Source of the DNA: Hyaloscypha bicolor E
Lineage: Eukaryota; Ascomycota; Leotiomycetes; Helotiales; Hyaloscyphaceae
Assembly (NCBI RefSeq): GCF_002865645.1
Contig: NW_020194546.1
Span: forward strand, 62,001-126,000
Direction: 5' to 3'
DNA: 64,000 bases
Positions within the stretch are counted from its first letter, which is position 1. Each line of letters begins with the position of its first letter. Positions 31,650-43,200 of the stretch are shown piece after piece. The translations under genes were made by a program, and so were the position numbers. The notes under the pieces are model-generated. The model had not been told where the DNA came from, ran no database searches, and saw only the letters and a list, made by a program, of their open reading frames with translations.

Positions 31650-34331
31650 ATGGACGATGCGGATCCCAGAAATTTCGGAATCCCCTCAGCTCCTGATCGA
31701 ATCCAGCGAAGGTTGTCATCGAAAATCACACCAGCTTTTCGAGTCCCGTCTCCTACAATCCGGCGAAGGAGGTCCTCCGAAGGCTTACATCCGCATCCTT
31801 TCGCTCCCGGGCCGAAGCGACCATTCAAGGTTCCTTCCGCAGAGCCACGAGTCCCGTCACCTCCTCCATCAAGGCAAAGGGGTCGCGTTCCTCGCGTTTC
31901 CCGGGAGCAACGAGTCCCGTCACCTCCTACAGTCCGACAAAGGGTGTCCTTCGAAGGTTTAAGGCCTCACCATGGCGGCTACGAGTTCCGAGTTCCATTA
32001 CCTCCTATAATCCGGTCCTCCCCAGGGTCGCCTGGCGGTCATCGCTTTTCTGATAAAAGAGTCCCATCACCTCCTACAATCCGACGAAGGGTGTCCTCCG
32101 AATCGCCACCTCCCGCCCGTCGCACTTACGCGTTCCGAGTTCCGTCACCTCCGCTCAATCGGCGCCCCGAAGGGCAGCGCAAAGACCCACGTAGTTTCAG
32201 CAACAACACCCTCCCAACGATCCGCGGGGTTTCCGACTACCAACGGGTCCCATTGAATCCTCCTCAAAGTCCTTCCCCTCCCCTACACGACCCTCGCAGA
32301 CGCTCCTTCGACGATCGTGATACGCGTCCTCGTACTCCGCAATCGCTGTATCCGACGGTTGATACTGGATATTTGTCCCCTCCAGATGGAGTTGACTACT
32401 CCTCGTCTGGAGGTGATCGGCCACAGGGATTGAAGCGTTGGAAGAGCGAAAGAACCCCGGGTCCTAGGGCCGCGACCCCTACGGCCTCTATAACGCCGCC
32501 CAATTCAACATTTAGGTCATCGCTTGCTTCATCTCCTGGAGTGCTGGGCGACCAGGGATATCAGTACAGGGCTCTTCAAGACTTGGAAATTAGACTGGTT
32601 AGGGTTTTCCCGGAAAGAAAAACCATGATCAAGTGTGAGATAATCCACGCTTCTCTTGAAAAGCCCCCTCGATACGTGGCTATTTCTTATGCCTGGGGAG
32701 ATGCGGGAAACACACGGAAAATTGAGCTGGAAGGTTCCCTTATTCCCGTCGGCGTCAGCCTCTATGGTGCTTTAGAGGCACTTCGTCAAAAGGTCGAGTC
32801 TGTACTAGTGTGGGTAGACGCTCTCTGTATAGATCAACATAATAGAGACGAACGTAGCCAGCAAGTCCGGCTAATGACCGACATATACTCGACAGCCGAG
32901 TCGGTAGCCATTTGGCTGGGCCCAGAAGCAGACGACAGCGCTTTGGCAATAGACTTACTCCGCGCCGTGGCAGACCAAGCCGATTCCCCAGAAAAGGTTT
33001 CCCGCTTAATATCCCGAGTTGGAAAACTGGACCTAGCCGCCGTAGTCTCACTGTTTGAGAGGGACTATTGGAGAAGACTGTGGGTTGTTCAGGAAATCTT
33101 TAATGCCAGATCTATCACAGTACACTGCGGGTCCACCAAACTTCAGTGGGCGGTGTACCAACGCGCCTCTGATGCTTTTAGTCGACACAGAGCTGACTTA
33201 GATTATTACTTCCCTGTAGGCCGAAGAGATTCGAGACGCCACACAATCTCGCCGAATCAGTTCAGTTACTCGCAGGTTTTAGTCTACCAAGGGCCCGGCA
33301 GCCTTCCGGATCTCGGATTATACATGGGGCTCGGGGAAGGATCCCTGCTCGAAGTATTACGTGCCTGTCGAAGGAAACTTGCCTCAGATGCAAAGGATAA
33401 GCTATATGGGATTATTGGTGTTTTGCCAGAGGAGACGCGCAAGGAATTTCGTGCTAACTATAGCCTTTCGGTCAAGGATGTATATACGGAAGTCGTCGAC
33501 TATCTCCTCAAGACGACCGAGCGCCTAGATGTCATCTGTGATGCCATTCATTTCCCAGTTTATACAGGCTCGGCCAATCTACCCTCATACGTTCCGGATT
33601 GGTCACATATCCCTCAAACAGCAGCCATGGGCCACAAATATAATTTCTCAGCTGCAGGCACAACCAAGGCCAATTGCAGATTTCTCGATGAACGTCTAAA
33701 TAAGCTTGAAATTTCTGCGATTTACCTCGATACCATCAGCATTAACGGCATTTCCGTAGGCACCCTCTGCACATTAGCCGACTACCTCATGGCATTTCTG
33801 CACTGGATGGCCTTGCTTCTGGCGAGTCTCGACAACAAAACAGAGGAATACAGCCTCAAGGTACAGAAGGATTTTTGCAGGACGATAAGTCTAGACCAGG
33901 TACCTCAGGCATGGGATAGGTCCGACCAGTGGCTAACTATCTGTTACCACGTATTTGCTTCCTTGCTCCGCGAGCGACTGCCTCATATGCCGCTCAATCA
34001 AAAATTGCGAGACTACGTCGACAAGATGGTGGATATCAGGCCTGAAGCTCGCAGGCAATTTCTCCAGAAACACTTCGGCGATAGGATGATGGGACGTTGC
34101 TTCTGTATCACAGAGGAGAAGCGGATCGGAATGGGCTCTGGCTTCATGTTGCCTGGTGATATCGTCGTCGTGCCTTTGGGCTGCTCCACTCCAGTTCTCC
34201 TTCGTCTAGAAGGAACTCGTGGTGAGTATCGGTTTGTCGGCGATGTATATATTCATGGGTATATGCGTGGGAAGGCGGTTGACCAGTGGAAGGATGGGAA
34301 AAGAGAGGTGAGCAAATATGTGCTCCATTGA
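31650..34331 (+). CDS. HET-domain (heterokaryon incompatibility) protein
   Basis: Single exon of 893 aa from ATG 31650 (MDDADPRNFGIPSAP). Residues 20-300 are a basic, Pro/Ser/Arg-rich disordered region with repeated RVPSPPTIRRR-S-SEG-type units, at least six copies. The HET domain follows: YVAISYAWGDAG, VWVDALCIDQHNRDERSQQV, MTDIYSTAESVAIWLG and, further on, RDYWRRLWVVQEIFNARSIT. The C-terminal half has the usual HET-protein features LYGIIGVLPEETR, SYVPDWSH, and a terminal FCITEEKRIGMGSGFMLPGDIVVVPLG. HET proteins trigger cell death on non-self recognition after hyphal fusion; the partner is unknown here. An upstream reading frame extends to 31596 without an ATG. Confidence 0.9.
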   Translation: MDDADPRNFGIPSAPDRIQRRLSSKITPAFRVPSPTIRRRRSSEGLHPHPFAPGPKRPFKVPSAEPRVPSPPPSRQRGRVPRVSREQRVPSPPTVRQRVSFEGLRPHHGGYEFRVPLPPIIRSSPGSPGGHRFSDKRVPSPPTIRRRVSSESPPPARRTYAFRVPSPPLNRRPEGQRKDPRSFSNNTLPTIRGVSDYQRVPLNPPQSPSPPLHDPRRRSFDDRDTRPRTPQSLYPTVDTGYLSPPDGVDYSSSGGDRPQGLKRWKSERTPGPRAATPTASITPPNSTFRSSLASSPGVLGDQGYQYRALQDLEIRLVRVFPERKTMIKCEIIHASLEKPPRYVAISYAWGDAGNTRKIELEGSLIPVGVSLYGALEALRQKVESVLVWVDALCIDQHNRDERSQQVRLMTDIYSTAESVAIWLGPEADDSALAIDLLRAVADQADSPEKVSRLISRVGKLDLAAVVSLFERDYWRRLWVVQEIFNARSITVHCGSTKLQWAVYQRASDAFSRHRADLDYYFPVGRRDSRRHTISPNQFSYSQVLVYQGPGSLPDLGLYMGLGEGSLLEVLRACRRKLASDAKDKLYGIIGVLPEETRKEFRANYSLSVKDVYTEVVDYLLKTTERLDVICDAIHFPVYTGSANLPSYVPDWSHIPQTAAMGHKYNFSAAGTTKANCRFLDERLNKLEISAIYLDTISINGISVGTLCTLADYLMAFLHWMALLLASLDNKTEEYSLKVQKDFCRTISLDQVPQAWDRSDQWLTICYHVFASLLRERLPHMPLNQKLRDYVDKMVDIRPEARRQFLQKHFGDRMMGRCFCITEEKRIGMGSGFMLPGDIVVVPLGCSTPVLLRLEGTRGEYRFVGDVYIHGYMRGKAVDQWKDGKREVSKYVLH

Positions 34332-36011
34332 AGAAGATAGGAACAGTGTGGCTAGTTCAATCCTGCTGCAGCTTCAGCCCGCCCACCAGATGAAGTCATT
34401 CTCCTGTGGCTAGTGATCCTCCAGGATCAATCTTTCGCAGAACCAAGCAGGCTTTATCTACTCCAACAGAATCTCAGAAAATTACTTTTTACTTGCGCGT
34501 TTTATTAACTAGCCCGCTAATGGCCTTAGTACCCCCCCCCCCCCCCCCCCCAACGCAAGCACATTATCTCCACGCTCTCTCTAGAATCTATTAATTTATG
34601 ATTTTAATTTTAATTCTGCTCATGGACATGCACTCCTCTAAGCTGTATCTCCTCATCCAAGCTGCTTCTCCAACTTCGTATTTGCTGCAACCACAGCAAA
34701 GAAAAAGACTCTGCAGTGATCGAATTGTGTCGGCACATCTATTCCTTCTTTTCCTTGATTCGAATCGATCGGAAGGAGAGCCTTTTCTTGAAGAGATTCG
34801 GACTTATCAGAGGGAAGCCCAAAAGGATCAAAAAGAATAATCTCATTTAGGTTGGGAATTCCGGATATTGCCGATACAATGAAAGAAAAATCCAAGCTGC
34901 TATTCTTCAGATTCTGTGTGTACTAGTACAGTACATATTTCGGTAAAAATTCCAAGCTTTATCGATCTCGTCCTGATATAAATAGGGGCTTCTAGCTTGG
35001 TCTTCCCAGCTTGCACGGTCTTTCGGTGCATCAAGCATAACCGGTTCATACGTGATCCTTGTAACATAATAGCAAAACCGTTGGTGCTAGGGGATGCGGA
35101 GCAAATTATTAAAGCTGCTTTGATAGAAGACGAGATGGAGATGTAATACTATAAGTACTTCTCCTCTAGCTGCAAAGGCTTTGCTCACAAGCCGAAAATT
35201 GTACAAATATTCCGTGTCGATATATTTGGCCACAGCTAGTAAGATCTCTATTAGGAGTTGATCCATTGTATCTGAAGGAACGATAGTAGAACGAAATTGT
35301 TAACCGGAGCGGGTATATAACAAGGAGTGTGCCGTAATAGAGCTGAGTTTTTGTATTCTCAGTATAGTGAGATATTACCTAAAGGATTTTGGGAGTGGAT
35401 GAGGAGCTATTGTCACAAAGCAAAAAGCCCTTCGGTCAGCCGAATATAAGTCGGCAGCTTATCGGCCGACATCGTCAAATCCTCAAGCAGAAGCCCACCT
35501 GACATCTAGAACAATGAAGTAAGCGAATGAAGGGGTGTGAAATTGAGCTAGCTCTTAGGGTACCCGTGTATTTAAATGTGGGTCAAAAATAAAATCATTG
35601 AGTGTTCCGAATTGAAGCCGATTTCGAACTTTACTGTAGGCAACAGTGCGTTTTTACTAACCTGGCGAATCTGGTGAATCTGGTAAACGAACTGGAATGA
35701 TTACATAAAGGATTCACCCAAATCACTCAACCCCCCTAACCCCCTTCCCACTTTTTCCCTGTCGCAACACCAAAAATTTGAGATTTTTCAAACTCTTTAG
35801 AAAATTCTAAAAACTTCTAGAGGTACTTTAAAATGGTCGTAGATTACGAATATCAATTTGGATTTCTCCTTTCGTGTCGTTGCGTTGTTACGATAAATTA
35901 AAATTTAGGTGTTGTGAGATTTGGGTGGTTGACTAGCGCAAAACGAAACCCCTCAGAAAACAGAAGTCCCAACCTCAAGTTCCTGTGGTATTTCCTTTCG
36001 TATCGATCGAC
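34332..36011. other. gene-poor AT-rich region with a poly-C tract
   Basis: The segment starts after the HET gene and includes an unbroken run of 20 C at 34532-34551, an AT-rich stretch with no coding frame (about 34560-35640) and a short degenerate triplicate around 35662-35690 (CTGG-GAAT-type words). A MITE-like inverted repeat lies at its right end. Confidence 0.55.
35715..35927. mobile_element. possible MITE-like inverted repeat
   Basis: CACCCAAATC at 35715-35724 is inverted at 35918-35927. Inside, CGCAACACC-AAAAATTT has an imperfect inverse partner AAATTT-AGGTGTTGTG. The target duplication is unclear, and the arms differ by an insertion, so this may be an old or truncated copy. Confidence 0.4.
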
Positions 36012-36326
36012 TTATGAGCAGATGGAATCAATCCACAGAATACATTTCCTGACTTTACTGCGTATTCTTCGAAGGGCTGTGACGCAGTTTTCGGTGATCA
36101 AGTGCTCTTGGCCATGACAGCTCACTGGAATGTTACCCACAGGTGAGCCCCAGACGTAGGACAGGGCTTTGTACGGCGGAGGATTTTCAAGAGATACCTC
36201 TATCAGTTGGATGGAAACTGGGGTGTTGAAGGTTCCAGGCAGCAGACGAGCAAGACGGATTGAGCTCTGGTGCTTGAGCGGTTGATGTTGGTATCTTTTG
36301 CGACGCTCGACCTCCTCAGCAGCCAT
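36012..36326 (-). pseudogene. truncated HET-domain relic
   Basis: From ATG 36326 the frame reads MAAEEVERRKRYQHQ... and the start of a HET domain: SIQLIEVSLENPPPYKALSY-VWGSPVGN and then RKCILWIDSIC. At that point, where intact proteins read SICINQ-D-x-x-E-R, the frame changes to TCA TAA and stops after 104 aa. No downstream exon with the remaining domain was found; the sequence below 36012 runs toward an inverted repeat. This looks like a decayed or cut copy related in family, not closely in sequence, to the HET gene at 31650. Confidence 0.65.
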
Positions 36327-37934
36327 ATTTGTTATTCTCAATCATCGAGCCGAGACAAGGGCTGGTAGTCCCAGATGAACGGTCTGCGTAAGAAGATGGC
36401 ATAGAACTGAAGTCCGTAGAATATCGTGGTTGAATAAAAAAGACTGGGCAAAGCCACAATGCCTTGCGTCACAAGGCACTCTTCACTTCACGTGACCGAT
36501 CTTGATTCATTCTAAAGATTTGTGAATTGAAACACGGATCGATCTCTGGATAAAGAGAGAGCTTCAGAAGGTTCGTTGAATGTCTGGGTACAGGAAAAGA
36601 TGTGGGAAGGGCGGGAGGTGGAGAAGTATGACTACCTCTCTCTGCACCTGAAGTAGAAGTGCGATCTATGAACACTGAATTTTGTCACTTGACTGTCAAC
36701 ACTAGACGGGCTGGAGTTCCTCGGAATATTTATGAAAGAGACGAGAGAATATTTTCAGACCATCTTTCAACTCCTCATGGCCCGAAATGAGTGACGACGG
36801 GAAGTACCCTCACAAATCCCGCCCCGGTCAGGGGAAAATCACGTGGCAGGACTCCTCCCGAGGTTTCCCGTCCCCCCGTTTGCTGCCGTGAGCTCAATAT
36901 TTACCACTTATTACTCCTGTCCAGCACAATTGCGCCGAGAGAGCTCCTTGAACGGTCCGAACAACGCATGAAGTCCCAGCACCACTCTTGGGCTAATCGC
37001 ATCAGACGGCTCAGACCTCGGTCCAGGCACAAGCAACTCTCAGATCCCTGAGCCCATGCGGGACGATAGGCTTCCAGCCAAGCCCAAAGCGGTACATCGG
37101 GGGTCTCCAGCGTGGGGAATGGCACTAACTCCTTCTCATGATCAGACCTCACCACCTTTTTTACTTTCAGTATGAAGGACGAGTATCAGATTTGTCTTAT
37201 GTTGGGCCCCGTTATATAACATCACGAGGTTTAATCTATTTATATTAAACTCGTCTGAAGAGGATTTGTGCCTATTCTGGGTCCAGTAAGAGCGCTGAAT
37301 GACCCCTAGAGCTAGAGTCGATTTGAAACGCGAAACAAAGCTCCTTCATTCGCGCCTCCACAGCACGGGAGAAACAAAATCGTTGGTGGTCGTCGATCCA
37401 AAAGACATTCTGACCTTCGATCGAGTCTGCCTTTCTTCTACGCAGGTGAATTATGGCCATTCTGTGAAGTGTCACTGTTCTGCTGGCTACGGAATTTTTG
37501 CAGTTGCAGCCATCGGTTACATCATTGAGGCTTCGCGGTCGAATTATTTACCGGGCTGGGAACAATCACAAAACCGGCTGGCCATTTTTGTGACCGCGTC
37601 CTTCGAACCCTTTCTCCGTTGAACAACACAGATATATGCGCCTGTTTATCTTCACATCATCGCCCGCGCGTATATCTCTCCTGCTTGCACGGCGTCTATC
37701 CACCTTCAACCCACGATTTACCACCTACGATCACGATCTGACTACAAGATACCACCGGGCCAGCGCTCCGACATCGTACGTCCGTCCACCGGAATACATG
37801 CGCGCTCGACCCTCTACAAACTACCCAGAATTACAGTACGCGCGCGACACGCATTCGAAGCAGTCACCCTCCCACCCGATCCTGGCGAAGATCACACACT
37901 TGAGGGGTTGACAGCAGAGGGAGAAATCGGCATA
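36327..37934. other. intergenic, no gene called
   Basis: Holds the 5' side of the next gene. A 91-codon plus frame at 37636-37911 (MRLFIFTSSPARIS...) ends 24 nt before the ATG at 37935 and may be leader sequence or an upstream ORF. Nothing else was recognised. Confidence 0.4.
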
Positions 37935-40290
37935 ATGTGGAAAAGACTCAACAACCCTAAGGGCCGCCAACCGACATCTCCTGTTCATAGATCCTACGAC
38001 GAGAAGGATTCTGGGTCCACGGGGTTGGGAATCAATCGAGTGCAATCACCTCCCGGCAAGGGCAGACCACCTCCGAGGCCTTCTCGCGATGATATGCCCC
38101 CCAGAGAACTTCCTCATCTCCCGTTGTAAGTCCTCGCCATTTCATTTCATTGAGCAATTCCGTATAATTTGGGGCAGCTCGGGGTAAACGGACTTGAAGC
38201 ATCAGACGTTCAGTTCGTGCTGCACCATATCCGCAGACCTCGCGCGGGATGGCTTCCAGAAGATTGAAGGAACCCCAGCTAACACGAGAACAGTCAAGAA
38301 CAGCCGCCCCCTCCCCCAGAACATCGCGATTCGAAGTTCAGACCTACTTCGTCAATCTATTCACAACCCTCCCCTAACGCTATAACGACCCGATTTTCAC
38401 GAAACCAGTACACATCCCGGCAAAACCCGTACCCAGAAGAAGAGGTGTCCCCCCCAAGTTCGCCCGAGTTTGATGGTTCTATGAAGAAGAGGTATGTCGA
38501 TTCTTTTGAGGATATACCGAGAGCACGCGATGGAGATGCTATACAATCCCCCGAAGCAAGCCCTCAGGTTGACTTCAGTGGCCTTCCTGAGAAAGCCATT
38601 CCATATGTGGACCCCAGAGTCCTGAGCCACAACCACCCAGGATTTCCCCTTTACCTTCTCATGTCTGCTCCTCAGTTTGTATACAAGAGACAAGCTAATA
38701 ACAAACAGTAGCCAGTTTGAACCTGTTTCTCCAATAGACGAGATGCCAGATGTGAACCGACCAAACTTTAGTCAGAATAAGCCCCCGAGCAGGCAGGATG
38801 GGAGGCCAGGGTCTAGTTCGAAGGGCCCGTCCAGCAACATTCCAGTTCTGAGGAGAGAGAAGCGACGCAACCAGGTAGCGGCCGCTGCGGCAAACTTGGT
38901 GACTCGGAATGAGGTTGATGATGGCCCGCAAGGACGAGGAAGACAAGCTGTTGACCCCAGATGGGATCCTTATTCGGGAGAAATCACAACCAGCGAAAAG
39001 GGGAAGCCACAGTCCGTGAAGCCAGGTCAATTCACAGCACTTCGACCAGTCCACAAGGAAACTGGCATTCCTCTGGGAAATGACACCAATGTCAGCTCGG
39101 GACCAAAAGCACATACCTCTTTCGGAGACCGGGTTCGAAGGTTAAAAAGCAACACCACAGCACCAGTTGAGAAGCCAGAATGGCAGGGAGCAACTCGGAC
39201 TGGCCGTGCAGCGATAGTATCCCCAGTGGCTGATCAATTCAATATTCCACCACTCAACATCCCTAGAAAAAGCAGCAAACGAGCTGGATCAGACCTTGCT
39301 TCGCCTCAATCTGGGTCGAGTACCCCTGTTTCGGTCATCCGATCTGGAGATGGTGAAACGAGCCCTGCATCACCAAACACCACTGAACACGTCGACCCCA
39401 CCATTCGCACTGTTCTTACAAACTCCGGTCGAAATTCTCCACGCGTCACCAATTCTCCAATAACCATCACACCGGATCCTGTCGCCGTGAATCAATCACA
39501 AGCAACCAAGACTTTAGCACGCAAGCAAGTACCCGGGCCAACAGAGGTCACTCGACAACACACCAAGCAAGAATCCACCGACTCGTACGAGCAACAATTT
39601 CGAGATAATTACAAGTACAACGAGGTCTCTATTCCATCAAATGATTCGTCAGAACCATACCAACAGCCACCATCCCGCTTCAGCGTAACAACATACGCCC
39701 CTTCCGAAGCACACGACTCACCAAGGCCCTCAACGGACACATTTGATCGTCCACCAATGCCGACTCCGCCACAGAACTACTCCTCCTTTTCCTCCACCGC
39801 CCAACAGGCTTCCTCAATCCTCGACCGCAAGCGCCCTAAAGTCGTCGAATCCCAAAAACAAAATGTCTCTCGAAAAGCAATCCCTCCTTCCTCGCCAGTC
39901 TTCATCTCAATGTCCCCACCAAATACCAACAAACGCTCCTCAAACATTGCCAAGACCCTCCCCATGACACCCGACGAAGCTCAATCCCACGATCTGGTCA
40001 CCTCGCTTCAAGCGCAGCTCGACGACCTCGCGCATCGGAGAGGTAACATCACTAAAAGCATAAGACAAATGACGGAGCTCATGCCGACGGATAGTTTGGT
40101 GGTTACGGACGAAGTAAGACGGAAGAGGGAGATGGAGAAGATGAAGATTGAGAGGCTGAAGACGGAGGAGGCGGATGTAAGGAGGGAGGAGCATGATATT
40201 GGACTTAGACTGCATAGGGCATGGAAGCGGAGGGATAAGGAGGCTGTTTATGAGCCGACGGGTTTGTGGGTTAGGCGGGTTACGGGGTAA
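37935..40290 (+). CDS. conserved disordered fungal protein with C-terminal coiled coil, function unknown
   Basis: Four exons, 37935-38125, 38206-38350, 38409-38491 and 38709-40290, give 666 aa in phase. Joins: LPHLP-L-RSVRAAPYPQ, FEVQTYF-YTSRQNPYPEEEVSP and DGSMKK-SSQFEPVSPIDEM. The third intron (GTATGT, 217 nt) is long, and its sequence is also open in frame to nearly its end, so retention is possible. The protein is Ser/Pro/Arg-rich; a better conserved-looking block is VLRREKRRNQVAAAAANLVT followed by GRGRQAVDPRWDPYSGEITT and SKPGQF-type text. The last 110 residues form a heptad-like helix (LVTSLQAQLDDLAHRRGNIT, REMEKMKIERLKTEEADVRR) ending HRAWKRRDKEAVYEPTGLWV. I do not recognise a named family. 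Confidence 0.75.
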
Positions 40291-43200
40291 GCTGGAGGTA
40301 GATTCGTTTGTCTATACGCTCGAGCACAGCGGGGGAGGAGGAATGTTAACGGAAACGTAACGTGGGCAATAATTGGAGGGAGAGGCGGTTGAAGAGGGGT
40401 TCTCTTCTCGCTACGAAATAGCAGCATCTTTTTCTGTTAGATTAATCCGTTGGATCTTCATGGAGTTAGAGTGGTGGATGAGATGGAGGAGCATTAAGGA
40501 TCAAGATCGTTTGCTTGTCTCTATGTAAGCAAGCGGATACGAAAGGGAGAGGAGTTCATAGCGGCTTAGATATGATATGATGATACCAGGCGTTTTTATG
40601 GCGTTGAGTGGTGATGAATGATATCATGGATTTTATATTGAAGCCCATAGTCTGTTGTATGTGGATTTGCGAGGGGAACAGGGAGAGGACGGGGATTGCA
40701 AGTGCAATAGATGACGAATGAAATTCTGCAGCATTGACTACTGAAGTTTCTTGTACATTACATTTGAATGCTCCGTCCGTACATTCACCAAGGCTTCTTC
40801 TACTTTGCATTATCAAAGTGGTTTGGATCTTTTAGAGGGGTATGTGTAACCCCACTCGCTCCCTTCTCTTTCTCCAGCAAGAAGCCCGAGGTAAGAAAAG
40901 TCAAGAACTAGGGAACCTCTTAGGAGCGAGTCCTCCTTATTCTTCCAGCTTTCCTTTTGTTGTGCAAGTGGGATGCAATACCTTTAAATATCTTGCCTCG
41001 TGCTCAGATTTGGCACGGGAGAGGTGGCCAGGAGGTGGCTTGTTGTTGTCAAAGATATGTTTTTGTTTGAAGTGCGTTGATGTTTATTATCACTTGCCAT
41101 GACTCATCGCATGTAAGCAAAGCTAGAGCTGCTAAAACCAGATGTGAAGGATGGGTTTGATTTTGATGGAAGGTGGTAGGGATTCTCTAATTCTTTAGCC
41201 AAGCGGCCAGCAAGCAGGAGCTGCTAGTGCTCTCCAAAGTAATTAAGGTCAATTTAGAGAAGCCAGACATGATCTCCGAGTCGATTGACAGTTTATTTTT
41301 TCTGTCCTTGTGTATGTGAGCTCAAAAAGAATGTTCACTTGTGAGACGTTCACTCAGGAGTCCTTAAGTGCTAATGAAGGGTTTTGACTCCTCATTTTCC
41401 TGTCAGGTATCTGCAAGAAAGGCTCTTGCGGAGGTCAAAAAGTAAATCCACACATTTCCTACTCTGTTCAGCTACGCATTCAAGCCTCTATTTCAGACGC
41501 CCACGCCTCCCTCACATGATAAAAGATGCTCGCGGAACAGATCCACACCGATACGCCATCTTCGTTTACCTTGGCTACATTATACCCTCGACACCAGCAA
41601 GATACATAGTAGCCGCACGTCTTACCCTCTCTTTCTTCTCTGCTATGCTCACAATGGAGAGAGTAATATCTCTTTATCAAGCCAAGTGTGCTTCATTGCT
41701 ATAGGAGTTGTGGAACATTTGGATGTCGGATCTTGCGGCAAGGCCCGCGACCTGACAACGAAAGTCGTCTAAAGAAACGGATGGTCATTATCCTTGATAA
41801 TGCGGGTACCTTGAGACCGTCCATTCTTTTATATTCAGTCGTCCGCTCTTAAGACAAGGAGTACGATGTGGCAACGAAAGTTCATCCCGGGACAGTCCTC
41901 ACTCTCACCATATCGTACAGGCATTGACAGTTCAGTACCGGAACTGTCTGATTTCTAGGTATGAAGAAGAACGTGTGGTTTATGAGTTACTCGTTAGCAT
42001 CTCCATGCAAGCACACCCCGCATTGGTGGATAATAGTATTTGGCTTCTATATCGAGAGAATAAAGGGAAAGGGAGGTGGCTTTAAATATTGGTTACAAAG
42101 GTAGAGTCACTTGGGTGTTTTTTGCAGCGTATTTTCATTGCTCTAAACTTTTGTGTAGAATGAGATGACGCACAAGACCGCAACAGAGCGACTGTCTCTG
42201 AGGCTTCTGGGCTTTGGGGAAATGGGTGCAAGATGTAAGGGATCATAGAACGCCAGCGTTTGGAAAATTCAGGGTCTCGATTGAGATCAACGCTCCCAGG
42301 ACCTTGAAGTATTCAAGGAAACCAATTCTATCAAGAATTTGCATTAATTGGCGTGGCGGTTACAAGCTACTGTTTTTATGCTTCTATTCTATAATTCTAT
42401 AATTAATTATTAGTTAATTCGGGTTGTGATTTAAAAGTTGTTATGGGTGAAAATAGGGCCGCTGTTTTATTGTTCTGGGTCGGACCGACTATCCGTTCCG
42501 CTGCGGCCAGGGACGACTTTCATAAAGCGAATTTTCTCATCAGTTTAATTTGAAATAATTTACCACGAAAATAAATAAAGCTTAATTCCTCTTTAGGATT
42601 CCTAAAGCACCCTTTTGAGATAGTTAAAAATAAAGTTTTCATTAATTCTTATAAGTATTTAGCCAGGTGAAATGGATTAGCAATATGAGGTTTTGTGATG
42701 TTCTTGACTTTTCGCGAAAGTCGTCCCTGGCCGCAGCGGAACGGATAGTAGCGCTGTCATGAATCCTTGCCTGTTGAAATGTTTAGAGAAGGGGACGGAC
42801 GAAGGCACGGCGTGACAACAACAGTTAGGTACATGGTAGATACATAAACCGCTTCTCGTATCTCTGCTATATGGAGCCTGGAACTTTTCACATGTAGCAG
42901 ACCCCAGTATTGCTTGAAAGATCAAGGAGTATCAGAGGTGGAAGCGCATAAGGGCCAGCAAGACTTGCAGGTAATGATGGCTCCTTCTATCTTAAACTAG
43001 GAGGAACACTTTACGCTTTACGTAATTCTTGTGCTCTGGCTACAAGAGTTGTTAGGCGAGGAAAACTCCCTGAATATAGGGTAAATGGCAGGCACCATTC
43101 AAAGTACTTTGCTTTTCAAGGGTAAATTGAAGCTGGCAATAAATTTACACCATAGTGGTCTTGGATTTCTAAGATAGTGAATGGCAAAGAAAGTCACTTA

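Noticed and set aside
34406..34594. Pro-run frame over the poly-C tract
   Set aside because: The proline run is only the C20 tract read as codons.
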